From contig NZ_NCVK01000018.1 in the NCBI RefSeq assembly GCF_002096845.1, positions 62,001 through 126,000 of the forward strand: a stretch of 64,000 nt of DNA, read 5' to 3'. Source of the stretch: Streptococcus mitis (GTDB lineage: Bacteria; Bacillota; Bacilli; Lactobacillales; Streptococcaceae). A program made the position numbers and the translations under genes. Positions 8,922 through 17,605 of this stretch are shown in pieces. The notes beneath the pieces are model-generated. The model was not told the origin of the DNA and searched no databases. It was given only the letters and a program-made list of their open reading frames with translations. Position 1 is the first letter of the stretch. Every line of letters starts with the position of its first letter.

Positions 8922-9839
8922 TCACTTTAATTCTTCTGCTAGAACACTCATATTTTCTTCAAGATTTTCTAAATAGGTCTTGTCATTTTGTGGGTCTGCC
9001 TCTAAAGGATTCAGAGTTTTAAGACCCACACCTGTTGATTTGACAAGAGTTTCAGCTACTTTTGAAGAAGCGTTACTTTCTGTAAAAATCGTTTTAACCT
9101 TATAGGTTTTAACAAATTCCTGAATTTCTGTTAGTTGTCGTGGACTTGGTTCTTGTTCAGGAGAGATGCCTGCAATACCAAGTTGATTAAGTCCAAATCT
9201 CTTCGCTAGATAAGAAAAGGCTGTATGTTGTGTTACAAATGTTTTCTGAGTAGCTTTTTCAAATTTAGGCTGGAATTTCTTAGTCAATTCTTGAGCTTTT
9301 TTGATAAAGGCTTGCGCATTTTTCTGGTAAGTTTCTTTATGCTCACTATCCACCTCTGAAAGTTTATCAGCGATAATCTGAGCTTCTTCGCCAGCTTTTT
9401 CAGGATCTAGCCAAGTGTGAGGGTCATAGAGCGTTTTTTCATCAACTCCATCCCCTGCTTCCACCTCTTCTAGCCCTGGGACGCGGTCTAAAGTCATTCC
9501 CTCTGAAGCCTCTAAAACCTTCACTTTAGATTTCTTTAGATTGGGATCTAAACTTCCTGCCCAAGATTCTAGCGTATGAGAATGGTAAACAAAGACATCT
9601 GCATCATAGATGGCCGCGATGTCATTTGCTGAAGGTTCAAAGGAGTGAATCCCACTACTTGACTGAATCATCCGAACATCATTCAAGTCACCTGACACTT
9701 CCTTGACCATAGCGTAGATAGGATAAAAACTGGTCACAATCTTCATCCCTTTCCCTGTCTGGCTTTCCTTTTGACCACAAGCCCCTAAACACAAAAGAAA
9801 GACACTTAACAATACTAAAAATAAACTTTGTTTTTTCAT
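8922..9839 (-). CDS. adcAII: Zinc-binding lipoprotein AdcAII (laminin-binding, Lmb-like)
   Basis: A 305-residue substrate-binding lipoprotein of the cluster A-I (ZnuA/TroA) family that delivers zinc to the AdcCB permease. A signal peptide and lipobox (LCLGAC) are followed by the usual ligand regions: GIHSFEPS (about residue 63), DPHTWLDP (about 140), QHTAFSYLAKRFG (about 205) and a late acidic segment. It lacks the long histidine-rich loop and C-terminal ZinT domain of AdcA, which is what separates AdcAII from AdcA. The start has AAGGGG upstream. It is the first gene of an operon with pht, under an AdcR-type operator and a strong promoter. Confidence 0.95.
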   Translation of the reverse strand: MKKQSLFLVLLSVFLLCLGACGQKESQTGKGMKIVTSFYPIYAMVKEVSGDLNDVRMIQSSSGIHSFEPSANDIAAIYDADVFVYHSHTLESWAGSLDPNLKKSKVKVLEASEGMTLDRVPGLEEVEAGDGVDEKTLYDPHTWLDPEKAGEEAQIIADKLSEVDSEHKETYQKNAQAFIKKAQELTKKFQPKFEKATQKTFVTQHTAFSYLAKRFGLNQLGIAGISPEQEPSPRQLTEIQEFVKTYKVKTIFTESNASSKVAETLVKSTGVGLKTLNPLEADPQNDKTYLENLEENMSVLAEELK

Positions 9840-9861
9840 GGATAACCCCTTAACTATTTAA

Positions 9862-9873
9862 TTAACTGGTAAA
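9862..9873. promoter_or_regulatory. AdcR operator upstream of adcAII
   Basis: TTAACTGGTAAA matches the AdcR consensus TTAACYRGTTAA at 11 of 12 positions. It sits one base downstream of the -10, the same geometry as at the distal pht promoter. A degenerate second palindrome (TTAACTATTTAA) is adjacent at about 9850-9861. Confidence 0.8.
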
Positions 9874-9874
9874 C

Positions 9875-9903
9875 ATTCTACTCCTAAAAATTTAATCTGT
9901 CAA
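9875..9903 (-). promoter_or_regulatory. Sigma-A promoter of adcAII-pht
   Basis: The minus strand reads TTGACA (9903-9898), a 17-base spacer and TAGAAT (9880-9875). The arrangement matches that of the distal pht promoter. Confidence 0.85.
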
Positions 9904-9942
9904 GCTATTTCAAGAAAAAAATTGAAATTTCTTTCACATATA

Positions 9943-9975
9943 AAAATCTGCTGAGTTTCAACAACTCAACAGATT
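9943..9975 (-). terminator. Terminator downstream of the permease and BOX element
   Basis: On the minus strand AATCTGTTGAGTT pairs with AACTCAGCAGATT around a short loop, followed by TTTTTATA. It lies beyond the BOX repeat that follows the permease stop, so permease transcripts probably run through the BOX before ending here. Confidence 0.75.
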
Positions 9976-9984
9976 CTCACTTTA

Positions 9985-10181
9985 TATACTCAATGAAAAT
10001 CAAAGAGCAAACTAGGAAGCTAGCCACAGGCTACTCAAAACACTGTTTTGAGGTTGTAGATAAGACTGACGAAGTCAGCTCAAAACATGTTTTTGAGGTT
10101 GTAGATGAAACTGACGAAGTCAGTAACCATACATACGGCAAGGCGAAGCTGACGTGGTTTGAAGAGATTTTCGAAGAGTAT
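9985..10181 (-). repeat. BOX element, boxA-(boxB)x2-boxC
   Basis: Read on the minus strand, boxA (starts ATACTCTTCGAAAATCTCTT, about 10181-10130) is followed by two boxB units (each ending CAAAA..GTTTTGAG) and boxC, which ends TTTTCATTGAGTATA at 9985. The left end of boxA touches the permease stop codon. BOX elements are non-autonomous mobile repeats typical of S. pneumoniae and its close relatives. Translations of this stretch look like a small protein but are repeat-derived. Confidence 0.93.
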
Positions 10182-11572
10182 TATTCTTCTATGGTAGAAT
10201 GCTTATAACCATAAGTGAAGTAAATAATACTTCCTACTAACAACGCAACTAGGAAAGCAATCCAAGTTTCCACATTATACTGCAACATGAAGGACAAACA
10301 AATGATGATTGATAAAATTGGTAATAATGGTACCAGTGGTGTTTTAAATTCTCCAGCTTTGGGCATCCCCTTTTCTCTCCGTAAGCGAATCAAACCATAA
10401 GCCAACATGATCAAGTAGGCCAAGGTACAAATGTTTAAGAAGGCTGCGATACTGGCTAGTGGGAATATTCCTGCAGCTACCGCTGAGGCTAGACCCGTCA
10501 AGATAGTAGCATTCTTTGGTACCTTGCTAGTCTTCGTTAGTTCTTTAAAGGCGGCAGGCATCAATCCGTCACGTGCTAAACTGTAAATCATACGCGATAG
10601 GGCATAGGTCATCGAAATACAAACTGTAATCAAGGTCAAGATAGCCACTAATGACACATAGTTGGCTGCCCAATTAATCCCAACGCTACGAAGGGCAAAG
10701 GCAACGGCATCATCAACATTTAGATGACTATAGTGAACCACACCAGTCAAAACAAGCGTCACCAAGGCATAAAGAATGGTTACGATAGAAAGCGATAAAA
10801 CAATCCCTCTAGGAATATTTTTTTGAGGAGTCTTGACCTCATCTACGGCCATAGAGATGGATTCAAATCCCAAAAAACCGAAGAACATCAAGGACGCACC
10901 AGCCATAATACCGGTACTAGCGCCATAGATTTGTCCAAAACCATAAGGAGCAAAATTGCTCCAATTATCAAGTTTGATATGCCAAATTCCTACTAAAACA
11001 AAGAGAGCTAAAGCGGAAAATTTCAAAATAACTAGAATAGAATTAAAACGTAATGCTGCTTTAGCATTGAGTAAAACAAGTGAGGTCACCAAGACCAAGA
11101 CAAGAATAGGCAATAAATCAACAAATGTCCCTGCTTGAGGATTAAAGGTACCATTTAAAGCCTGAGGAAGGGCTATCCCATATTGAGAAAGCAAGCCTTT
11201 AAAATAAGCTGCCCAACCCGAAGCCACACCAGATATGGCTGTCATGAATTCCATCATGGTTAACCAACCAGCCAACCAAGCTGGAAATTCTCCTAAGATA
11301 GCATAGAGATAACTGTAGGCACCACCTGTAGCAGGTACTCGTGAAGCAAATTCTGCAAAAAAGAGGGCTGATAATCCCACACACAAGGCAGAAATGACGA
11401 TTGAAATCACTAGGGCTGGACCAGCTAGAGTTGCGGCTGCAGTACCTGTAATTGTAAAGACACCTGTCCCTACCATGGCTCCGATACCCAGCAAAATCAA
11501 ATCCCATAACTTCAAATGCCTGTGCATCTCTGTTTTATCTAAACTAACGTTCTTTGTTCTAAATATATTCAT
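10181..11572 (-). CDS. APC-family amino acid permease
   Basis: A 463-residue cationic-amino-acid-type transporter with about 12 membrane segments. The family signature IGAMVGTGVFTITG lies in the first segment (about residues 27-40), and GFLGFESISMAVDEVKTPQKN near residue 230 is the usual APC substrate-loop motif. The substrate cannot be told from sequence. The ATG at 11572 is preceded by GGAG at 7-10 bases; the upstream TTG at 11584 lies before that site and is unlikely. The last codons run into a BOX element. The neighbouring gene order (adcAII on one side, DUF1002 on the other) suggests monocistronic expression. Confidence 0.88.
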   Translation of the reverse strand: MNIFRTKNVSLDKTEMHRHLKLWDLILLGIGAMVGTGVFTITGTAAATLAGPALVISIVISALCVGLSALFFAEFASRVPATGGAYSYLYAILGEFPAWLAGWLTMMEFMTAISGVASGWAAYFKGLLSQYGIALPQALNGTFNPQAGTFVDLLPILVLVLVTSLVLLNAKAALRFNSILVILKFSALALFVLVGIWHIKLDNWSNFAPYGFGQIYGASTGIMAGASLMFFGFLGFESISMAVDEVKTPQKNIPRGIVLSLSIVTILYALVTLVLTGVVHYSHLNVDDAVAFALRSVGINWAANYVSLVAILTLITVCISMTYALSRMIYSLARDGLMPAAFKELTKTSKVPKNATILTGLASAVAAGIFPLASIAAFLNICTLAYLIMLAYGLIRLRREKGMPKAGEFKTPLVPLLPILSIIICLSFMLQYNVETWIAFLVALLVGSIIYFTYGYKHSTIEE

Positions 11573-11682
11573 CTTTGACTCCAAAATAAAATGATGATTC
11601 TATTTTACCATAAATATAGGAGATTTGTGAATATTTATAAAACATTTTTCTGAAAAAATCTGACTACCTTTTTGTAATAGCT

Positions 11683-11786
11683 TATACTCAATGAAAATCA
11701 AAGAGCAAACTAGGAAACTAGCCACAGGCTGTACTTGAGTACGGCAAGGCGACGTTGACGTGGTTTGAAGAGATTTTCGAAGAGTA
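11683..11786 (-). repeat. Short BOX element (boxA-boxC, no boxB)
   Basis: Read on the minus strand it starts ATACTCTTCGAAAATCTCTT, continues through the boxA core (CGTCAACGTCGCCTTGCCGT) and goes directly to boxC, ending TTTTCATTGAGTATA. It abuts the stop codon of the DUF1002 gene at 11787. Confidence 0.92.
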
Positions 11787-12761
11787 TTAAGAACCAAAAC
11801 TCTTGAAGAAGTTGACAATGGCTTGCCAGAGGGAGCTTAAGAAGTTACCGCCGTCCTCTAGCGCCTTATCAGCATCAAAGTTAAGGTTAATATTTTTAAA
11901 ACTGTCGCCAGCTTGTGAAACAATACTTTGTTTAAGGTCATTCAGGGTTTTAGTGAAGTCTGCATTGCTGAGGATATCACTTTTTGAAAGATTCAAAGCA
12001 AAATTGATGATGATATTGATCTGGTTTCCTGTTATAAGCTGATCAAGTTTGTAATTTTTTAAGGTATCTTCAACGATTTTACGGACATCTTCCTCCGTCA
12101 GATTTCCCTTGCTTTCTTTAGCTTTGGCGAGTCCTGACTTAATATCTGCTAGGGCAACGTTTAATTTATTAGCATCATAGCCAGTTTTGTCCTTGTTTTC
12201 AGCATTGATATCGGACAAAGCCTTTAGCTCTTCTTGAGCCAAATCTTTGTTGGCTTGTGGCACCTTAGCTCCATTAGCCTCTAGCGAATAATAAATTCCT
12301 GCTAAAGCACTTTCTCCTGTAACTGGAATGGGGGCTGCAACAGTGATTTTGGCATGTTCCACTCCCAAAGTTACAGCTGCATTTCGGTACATATCCTGCG
12401 TCACCTTAGTGATGTTTTCTGGTGTTTCAATCTTGACCTCAAGTGGCGATTTGTCACCTAGCTTTTGAATCTTGGCTGATGAATACAATTGTAAGCTAGA
12501 GTCATTGGCAACATTCATAATCTTAGAATAGACATCAGGTGTCATGGTCTTGAGTTCTTTGGTGTCTGTTGAGGCATTGTAGCCTAGTTTTTTTAGGGTT
12601 TGATTTTTTTGCTCTTCAGACAATGATGAACCTAGGACATATTCAGGTTGGACATAGGTTTCATCAATAACTTTTTGAACATCTGTTGCTGCATGGACAC
12701 TATTCATAGCTGTTACCGCCCACAAGACCGCAGCACTAGTCAGAAAGAGTTTCTTTCTCAT
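11787..12761 (-). CDS. Secreted DUF1002-domain protein
   Basis: A 324-residue exported protein with a clear signal peptide (MRKKLFLTSAAVLWAVTAMNSVHA, cleavage about residue 25) and no lipobox or sorting signal. The body matches the DUF1002 family as I recognise it: an N-terminal alpha/beta part with the conserved IPVTGESALAGIYYSLEANG segment (about residues 146-165) and a helical C-terminal half. Its function is unknown. The start follows AAAGGAGG by about 10 bases. It is the last gene before the permease on the minus strand, and its stop codon abuts a BOX repeat. Confidence 0.82.
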   Translation of the reverse strand: MRKKLFLTSAAVLWAVTAMNSVHAATDVQKVIDETYVQPEYVLGSSLSEEQKNQTLKKLGYNASTDTKELKTMTPDVYSKIMNVANDSSLQLYSSAKIQKLGDKSPLEVKIETPENITKVTQDMYRNAAVTLGVEHAKITVAAPIPVTGESALAGIYYSLEANGAKVPQANKDLAQEELKALSDINAENKDKTGYDANKLNVALADIKSGLAKAKESKGNLTEEDVRKIVEDTLKNYKLDQLITGNQINIIINFALNLSKSDILSNADFTKTLNDLKQSIVSQAGDSFKNINLNFDADKALEDGGNFLSSLWQAIVNFFKSFGS

Positions 12762-12823
12762 AGGGAATTTCCTCCTTTACCTTTCTAGAGTAATATATCT
12801 ATCTTAAAGAAAACTTATAACAA

Positions 12824-12846
12824 AAACACCTGGACTAGCCAGATGT
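12824..12846 (-). terminator. Terminator overlapping the end of pmp23
   Basis: The minus strand forms ACATCTGG with CCAGGTGT around a short loop, followed by TTTTTG. The pmp23 stop codon (12837-12835) lies inside the hairpin, so translation termination and transcription termination coincide. Confidence 0.8.
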
Positions 12847-13449
12847 CGAAAAGATAGTGAAACATTTGATGATGTAAAGGTTGAGTTGCACCTGTCTAGA
12901 ATAATAATAGTTTCCTCCATTTACATAGAGTTCGGCTCCATGAAAAATAGAAATGGGATGAATATAACTATAAGTCTTTCCAGTGGTATTGCCAAGCAAG
13001 GGAGCAACAGTCTCACGAGAGTACTGTTTGGCCAGAGCCAAGGTGTTTTCCTTACCATTTTGGGCGATAAAATCGATATAGGCAGGTCCAAAATTATAGG
13101 CTTGAACAGCCGTCCAGACATCTACCCCCTTCTTCTGGGCCAGATAGAGATTGTCTGTCAGAGTTTGAACGCCTTGCCGAATGCTAGAGGCGTTATCATT
13201 GATGGTATTGGTTGAACCACTTGCAGACTCACTAGATTGCATAACATCGCCTTCTTTTCCTTTTGTTTCGGTATAAATCATAGCGAGCACAAGTTCTTCG
13301 TTTGCTGGGGTGTCTTTTTCACTCAAGATTTCGCGCACCATGGGTTGATAGGTCATGACTTGCTTGACATCTTGGTGAACACGGTAAGCTTTATAGCCAG
13401 CAAAAAGGAAGACTGCTAGTACAAGCACTCTTCGAATTCGTTTAAACAT
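12835..13449 (-). CDS. pmp23: Membrane-anchored lysozyme-like peptidoglycan hydrolase (Pmp23-like)
   Basis: A 204-residue protein with an N-terminal membrane anchor (about residues 8-24) and a lysozyme/lytic-transglycosylase-like domain. The likely catalytic glutamate is in [16 protein letters not shown] (about residues 53-68). [14 protein letters not shown] and the later [11 protein letters not shown] segments are typical of this fold. Size and sequence fit the 23-kDa pneumococcal membrane protein Pmp23, whose loss disturbs septum formation (from memory). It starts at ATG 13449, overlapping the previous stop by one base (TAATG), so it is translationally coupled to the nucleoid-associated protein gene. 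Confidence 0.8.
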   Translation of the reverse strand: MFKRIRRVLVLAVFLFAGYKAYRVHQDVKQVMTYQPMVREILSEKDTPANEELVLAMIYTETKGKEGDVMQSSESASGSTNTINDNASSIRQGVQTLTDNLYLAQKKGVDVWTAVQAYNFGPAYIDFIAQNGKENTLALAKQYSRETVAPLLGNTTGKTYSYIHPISIFHGAELYVNGGNYYYSRQVQLNLYIIKCFTIFSTSG

Positions 13450-14423
13450 TATTTACTTTGAATATCCTCGATATTTTTGATTAAGATAGAGTAGGTTCCA
13501 TTGTCATTTTGGATAAACTCAACAGACTCGGCGTCTTGATAAACGTTATTGGGAACGATGAGCTCAATTCCATTTGACAAGGAGAGTTTTTGGTTTTCAA
13601 ATTTCTTTAATTGGCGACTGGCATCAATTTCATCAAACTGAACTGGCTCTGGTACAGCTTCCTTGACTTGGTCAATAAAGCTCAGACGAGCCGTCAGGTT
13701 GTTATCAAAAAGGTCATTGGCCAATTTCTCAGGTGACAATTCATTGCTTTCTTCTAGGTTGTTGAAAATCGCTGATTTGACCTTGGATTGAAATTGAAAA
13801 TCGTCTGTATTAAAAGATTCAGCAATTCTCTGTGCCGTTTTTTCTAGTTCCTTGATGGATTTCTTAGGAGAAATCTTGGGGGCGACGGCAAGAAGATTTT
13901 CTGAAAAATAGTTCAAAAAAGTTCCGTTGTACTTGATTCGTTTTTCAATCAGATGGTACTTGCGACTCTGAAGGTTGACCACCAAGGCTTCGTCAGCACC
14001 CGTTCCAAATCCAGGCAGGTTATTCTGAGTCAGCTTGATTGGATTATCAACTTCTCCTCCGAGGTGAGTCAAGGTCTCACGCAGAGCAATTCGCAAGAAA
14101 GCGAAATGCTCTATACCTTCTTTAGAAAATTGCACAAAAATCAAGTCATTGGTCTTGAGATTTTCTGAAATACTGAACTCCTCTTTCCATAGATTAGCCA
14201 GCTTTACTGATGTCTCCAACAAATCGTCTGTGATATGATTGAAGAAGGGATTTTCTTCCTCGAAAATCCCAGTCTTGGCTTCATCTGAATACACACGTTC
14301 AATTTTTTTACGCAGGTATTCTTCGATTTTTGGAGTAATATTGAGAAACTTATCCGCTAGGAACAGCTCGGTATCATCCGGACTGAACTGGTGGATAATG
14401 GCTTTCTTAATATAAATATCCAT
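13449..14423 (-). CDS. Nucleoid-associated protein, YejK/NdpA family
   Basis: A 324-residue protein starting [13 protein letters not shown], as in Firmicute members of the 37-kDa nucleoid-associated protein family. Recognisable parts are the helical N-terminal region with [11 protein letters not shown], and the conserved [24 protein letters not shown] segment near residue 180. Its role in streptococci is not established. The ATG at 14423 is 7 bases after the glyA stop with a GAGGA upstream; a longer reading from 14456 would overlap glyA and is less likely. It is coupled to pmp23 downstream. Confidence 0.82.
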   Translation of the reverse strand: MDIYIKKAIIHQFSPDDTELFLADKFLNITPKIEEYLRKKIERVYSDEAKTGIFEEENPFFNHITDDLLETSVKLANLWKEEFSISENLKTNDLIFVQFSKEGIEHFAFLRIALRETLTHLGGEVDNPIKLTQNNLPGFGTGADEALVVNLQSRKYHLIEKRIKYNGTFLNYFSENLLAVAPKISPKKSIKELEKTAQRIAESFNTDDFQFQSKVKSAIFNNLEESNELSPEKLANDLFDNNLTARLSFIDQVKEAVPEPVQFDEIDASRQLKKFENQKLSLSNGIELIVPNNVYQDAESVEFIQNDNGTYSILIKNIEDIQSK

Positions 14424-14430
14424 AAAAATT

Positions 14431-15687
14431 TTAGTCCTCGTATAATGGGAAGGCATCCGTCAATTCTTTGACTGCACTTCTCACTTCTGCTAATACAGCC
14501 TCATTTTCTGCATTCTTAAGGGTTTTAATGATGAGTTCAGCCACTTTGCGACTCTCTTCTTCACCAAATCCACGCGCAGTAATGGCTGCAGATCCGATAC
14601 GAATCCCACTTGTCTTGAATGGTGACAAGGTTTCGTAAGGAATTGAGTTTTTATTTAGGGTAATATTGACTTCATCCAGCAAGTTTTGAGCAACTTTTCC
14701 GTTTTCTACAACTTTAGTCACATCCACTAGGAAGAGATGGTTTTCAGTCCCGCCAGAAATAATACGGAAATCAGGGTCTTGCAAGAAGACATCTGCCATA
14801 GCCTTGCTGTTCTTGATAACATTAGCAGCATATTCCTTGAAGGCTGGATCTAATACTTCTTTGAAGGAAACTGCCTTAGCAGCAACAACATGCTCCAAAG
14901 GACCGCCCTGAATACCTGGGAAAATAGCTGAATTGATCTTCTTAGCTAGTTCCTCATCATTGGTCAAAATCAAACCACCACGAGGGCCACGAAGGGTTTT
15001 GTGGGTTGTGGTTGTCGTGATATGAGCGTATGGTACTGGACTTGGGTGAAGACCAGCAGCAACCAAACCAGCGATATGAGCCATATCTACCATAAGTTTA
15101 GCCCCAACAGCGTCCGCAATTTCACGGAATTTTGAAAAGTCGATAATTTGAGAATAGGCTGAAGCACCTGCTACGATCAATTTTGGCTTTACTTCTTGGG
15201 CTTGTTTCAAGATAGCATCAAAATCCAAGAGTTCCGTTTCAGGGTCCACACTATAAGAAACAAAGTTGTAGGTTTGACCAGAGAAGCTGACAGGAGCTCC
15301 GTGGGTCAAATGTCCACCTGCTGCCAAATCCATCCCCATAACCGTATCACCCGGCTCAATCAAGGCCATGTAAGCCGCACAGTTAGCTTGGCTTCCTGAG
15401 TGAGGTTGGACATTGGCAAATTTAGCGCCGAAAATTTCTTTTGCACGTTCAATAGCTAGACTTTCTACCACGTCTACCACATCAGTTCCACCATAATAAC
15501 GGCGGCCTGGGTAGCCTTCGGCGTATTTATTCGTCAAGATAGACCCTTGAGCTGCCATAACAGCCTTGGAAACTACGTTTTCCGAAGCAATCAACTCAAT
15601 GTTATTTTGTTGGCGTTCTTCTTCTTTGGCAATAGCATTCCAGAGATCAGCATCGTATGCTTTAAAATCATCTTTGTCAAAAATCAT
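14431..15687 (-). CDS. glyA: Serine hydroxymethyltransferase
   Basis: A 418-residue PLP enzyme that interconverts serine and glycine while loading tetrahydrofolate with one-carbon units. The PLP-lysine motif [14 protein letters not shown] is near residue 225, and [15 protein letters not shown] near the N-terminus is diagnostic. Full length. The start follows AAGGAGA. It is preceded by a perfect 14-bp inverted repeat in the gap after the upstream GNAT gene, which may affect processing or expression. It lies in the conserved prfA-prmC-tsaC-GNAT-glyA cluster; fhs at 43589 works on the same folate pool. Confidence 0.97.
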   Translation of the reverse strand: MIFDKDDFKAYDADLWNAIAKEEERQQNNIELIASENVVSKAVMAAQGSILTNKYAEGYPGRRYYGGTDVVDVVESLAIERAKEIFGAKFANVQPHSGSQANCAAYMALIEPGDTVMGMDLAAGGHLTHGAPVSFSGQTYNFVSYSVDPETELLDFDAILKQAQEVKPKLIVAGASAYSQIIDFSKFREIADAVGAKLMVDMAHIAGLVAAGLHPSPVPYAHITTTTTHKTLRGPRGGLILTNDEELAKKINSAIFPGIQGGPLEHVVAAKAVSFKEVLDPAFKEYAANVIKNSKAMADVFLQDPDFRIISGGTENHLFLVDVTKVVENGKVAQNLLDEVNITLNKNSIPYETLSPFKTSGIRIGSAAITARGFGEEESRKVAELIIKTLKNAENEAVLAEVRSAVKELTDAFPLYED

Positions 15688-15720
15688 AGGTCTTCTCCTT
15701 TTATTATGTGACTAGTCCAT

Positions 15721-15752
15721 TAGTTTAATTTTCTTATTAGAAAATTAAACTA
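15721..15752. promoter_or_regulatory. Perfect 14-bp AT-rich inverted repeat between GNAT gene and glyA
   Basis: TAGTTTAATTTTCT (15721-15734) and its exact complement (15739-15752) flank a 4-nt loop. The right arm contains the GNAT stop codon. On the minus strand no T-tract follows, so it is not a normal terminator. An mRNA stabiliser, processing site or attenuator is possible. Confidence 0.7.
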
Positions 15753-16181
15753 AAAGATGCGAATAAACCGTTTCTGCATTTTATCACAAGTATAACCAAC
15801 TTTTTCATAAAATGCATGAGCACCCAGACGATGATCGGCTGAGTTTAAGCGGATAAACCCGTAACCACGTCTTTTTGCTTCTTCTTCCAACCCTTGTAAT
15901 AAGCTTTTACCAATACCTTGACATTGCGCTCGAGGTGAAACTGCTAAGGCTAAAATATTAAATCCTGCTTTAGAATAAAGTGATTCATAGACCTCAGCGT
16001 GGACATATCCAAGCAAGGCATGACTAGCTTCATCCTCATAAGCAAGTAGGAAATGATGTGAATCCTGAGATAATCTAGCTAGTTGACTAACTGTGTCCTC
16101 TGGACTAAAAGAATAACCCAAAGCATCTTGGTTGATGTCACATATGGCTTTCACATCTGTTTCTTGTAAATCTCTTAGCAT
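15750..16181 (-). CDS. GNAT-family N-acetyltransferase (RimI-like context)
   Basis: A 143-residue GCN5-related acetyltransferase. The acetyl-CoA binding motif A is AVSPRAQCQGIGKSLLQGLEEEAKRRG (about residues 84-110), followed by the typical end AHAFYEKVGYTC. The substrate is unknown. The ATG at 16181 follows GAGGAGG by 4-6 bases; a longer reading from 16220 would run into tsaC. It lies one base after the tsaC stop, so co-translation with the TsaC-PrmC-PrfA translation-factor genes is likely. Confidence 0.85.
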   Translation of the reverse strand: MLRDLQETDVKAICDINQDALGYSFSPEDTVSQLARLSQDSHHFLLAYEDEASHALLGYVHAEVYESLYSKAGFNILALAVSPRAQCQGIGKSLLQGLEEEAKRRGYGFIRLNSADHRLGAHAFYEKVGYTCDKMQKRFIRIF

Positions 16182-16182
16182 C

Positions 16183-16785
16183 TCATTCCTCCTCAAAAGA
16201 AATCTCTGGCAACCGAGCAAGAATATCTTCTCGCTTAATGGCCCCTTGGCGTAAGATTTTCACCTTGTCTCCAGACAAGTCCAAAATAGTTGAATCTTGT
16301 CCAGTTAGAAAAGCATCGTCTTCCAGTCCCAGAACCTCTTGATCAAAATCCTTCAGAATTTGTTCAAAGGTTACTCCACTTGCCTGACCTGAAATATTGG
16401 CAGACGGCCCAATCAAGGGTCCCGTCTCTCGAATCAAATCAAGGGTAATGGGATGACTAGGCATCCGAAATCCAACAGTCGCGAGGCCAGAATTGACCCA
16501 ATAGGGAACTCGGTCATTGGCTTCTAGGATAATGGTCAAGGGACCTGGCAAAAAGGTCTCTACAAGTTTTTGCAGATAAGATGGTTGATTCTTAGAAAAG
16601 TGAAAGATGTCCTCTAGAGAGGCGATATTGAGATTGAGTGCCTTATCTCTAGGACGACGTTTGAGCTGGTATACATGATCAACTGCTTTTTCGTCTAGAG
16701 CCTTGGCAAAGAGACCGTAAACCGTCTCTGTAGGCAGAACAACAGCTCCACCCTTTTCCAACTCTTGCCTAATCCTGTCCATCAT
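16183..16785 (-). CDS. tsaC: L-threonylcarbamoyladenylate synthase (Sua5/YciO/YrdC)
   Basis: A 200-residue YrdC-domain enzyme that makes threonylcarbamoyl-AMP from threonine, bicarbonate and ATP for the tRNA t6A modification. Motifs seen are VVLPTETVYGLFAKA, YQLKRRPRDKALNL and PSHPITLDLIRETGPLIGPSAN. The C-terminal part is short, so it is TsaC-like rather than a full Sua5. The start (MMDRIRQELEKGG) overlaps the 3' end of prmC by 17 bases; a longer reading from 16950 would be an artefact inside prmC. Confidence 0.9.
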   Translation of the reverse strand: MMDRIRQELEKGGAVVLPTETVYGLFAKALDEKAVDHVYQLKRRPRDKALNLNIASLEDIFHFSKNQPSYLQKLVETFLPGPLTIILEANDRVPYWVNSGLATVGFRMPSHPITLDLIRETGPLIGPSANISGQASGVTFEQILKDFDQEVLGLEDDAFLTGQDSTILDLSGDKVKILRQGAIKREDILARLPEISFEEE

Positions 16786-17605
16786 CAACGACAACCATCC
16801 TATCTTGACCAAACTGGTCCTTGAGTGTTCGAACTCGCTTTTCAGGAATATGCTTCCTAAAAAGTTCAGGAACACTTTGACCTTGCTTGTATCCAATTTC
16901 AAGGTAAATCTTACCACCATCTTTGAGATAGTCTGTTGCATCTTCCGCAATTCTACGGTAAATAGCTAGGCCATCCTCGTCTGCAAAGAGAGCTAGATGA
17001 GGCTCCGAATGCAAGACATTCAAGCCTACCTCTGACTCATCTTCACGAGAGATATAGGGTGGATTGGAAACAATTATATCATATTTTTCAGAAATTTCTG
17101 TAAAACAGTCAGATTTTTTTAAAAATATTTGAAGATTTTGATTTTTAGCATTTTCGCTAGCTACATCTAAAGCATCTTGGGAAATATCTGCTGCTGTCAC
17201 TGACCAATCTGGTCTTTTTTTTGCTAAGGCGAGAGCAATAGCTCCACTACCTGTTCCGATATCCAGAACTGAAAGATTTGTCTCAGGATTTTCAGCTAGA
17301 ATAAGCTCCACTAACTCCTCTGTCTCTGGACGGGGAATCAAAACCCGCTCATCAACTTTTAGCTGCATTCCATAAAAATCTGCCTGTCCAATGATGTACT
17401 GTGCCGGTTTATGAGCTGCTAACTGTTGGAAAATTTCTTTTACAAATACTTCTTCCTCTTCCGTCACTTCCTGCTGGAGGGCAAAAACAAAGTCTGTAAA
17501 CGTGAGGTCTTTCAGACTACGATAGACAAAAGAGAGGCTTTCTGCTTCCTCTCCCTGTCTTATCAATTCTTCTTCAAAATCTGAAAATAATTGAGCTAAT
17601 TTCAT
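16769..17605 (-). CDS. prmC: Peptide chain release factor N5-glutamine methyltransferase
   Basis: A 278-residue SAM-dependent methyltransferase that methylates the GGQ glutamine of release factors. It has an N-terminal helical domain, the SAM motif VLDIGTGSGAIALALA (about residues 112-127), and the catalytic NPPY in IIVSNPPYISRED (about residue 185). Its ATG overlaps the prfA stop by one base (TAATG), so it is coupled to its own substrate gene, as in many bacteria. Confidence 0.95.
   Translation of the reverse strand: MKLAQLFSDFEEELIRQGEEAESLSFVYRSLKDLTFTDFVFALQQEVTEEEEVFVKEIFQQLAAHKPAQYIIGQADFYGMQLKVDERVLIPRPETEELVELILAENPETNLSVLDIGTGSGAIALALAKKRPDWSVTAADISQDALDVASENAKNQNLQIFLKKSDCFTEISEKYDIIVSNPPYISREDESEVGLNVLHSEPHLALFADEDGLAIYRRIAEDATDYLKDGGKIYLEIGYKQGQSVPELFRKHIPEKRVRTLKDQFGQDRMVVVDDGQD

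Noticed and set aside
9993..10208. Small plus-strand open frame encoding a repetitive peptide (KHVFEVVDETDEVS units)
   Set aside because: It is the translation of a BOX element; a similar frame appears at 23965-24207 in the other BOX. No ribosome site or conserved gene context.
16785..16950. N-terminal extension of tsaC
   Set aside because: It lies wholly inside prmC and lacks YrdC-domain similarity; the conserved N-terminus begins at 16785/16782.
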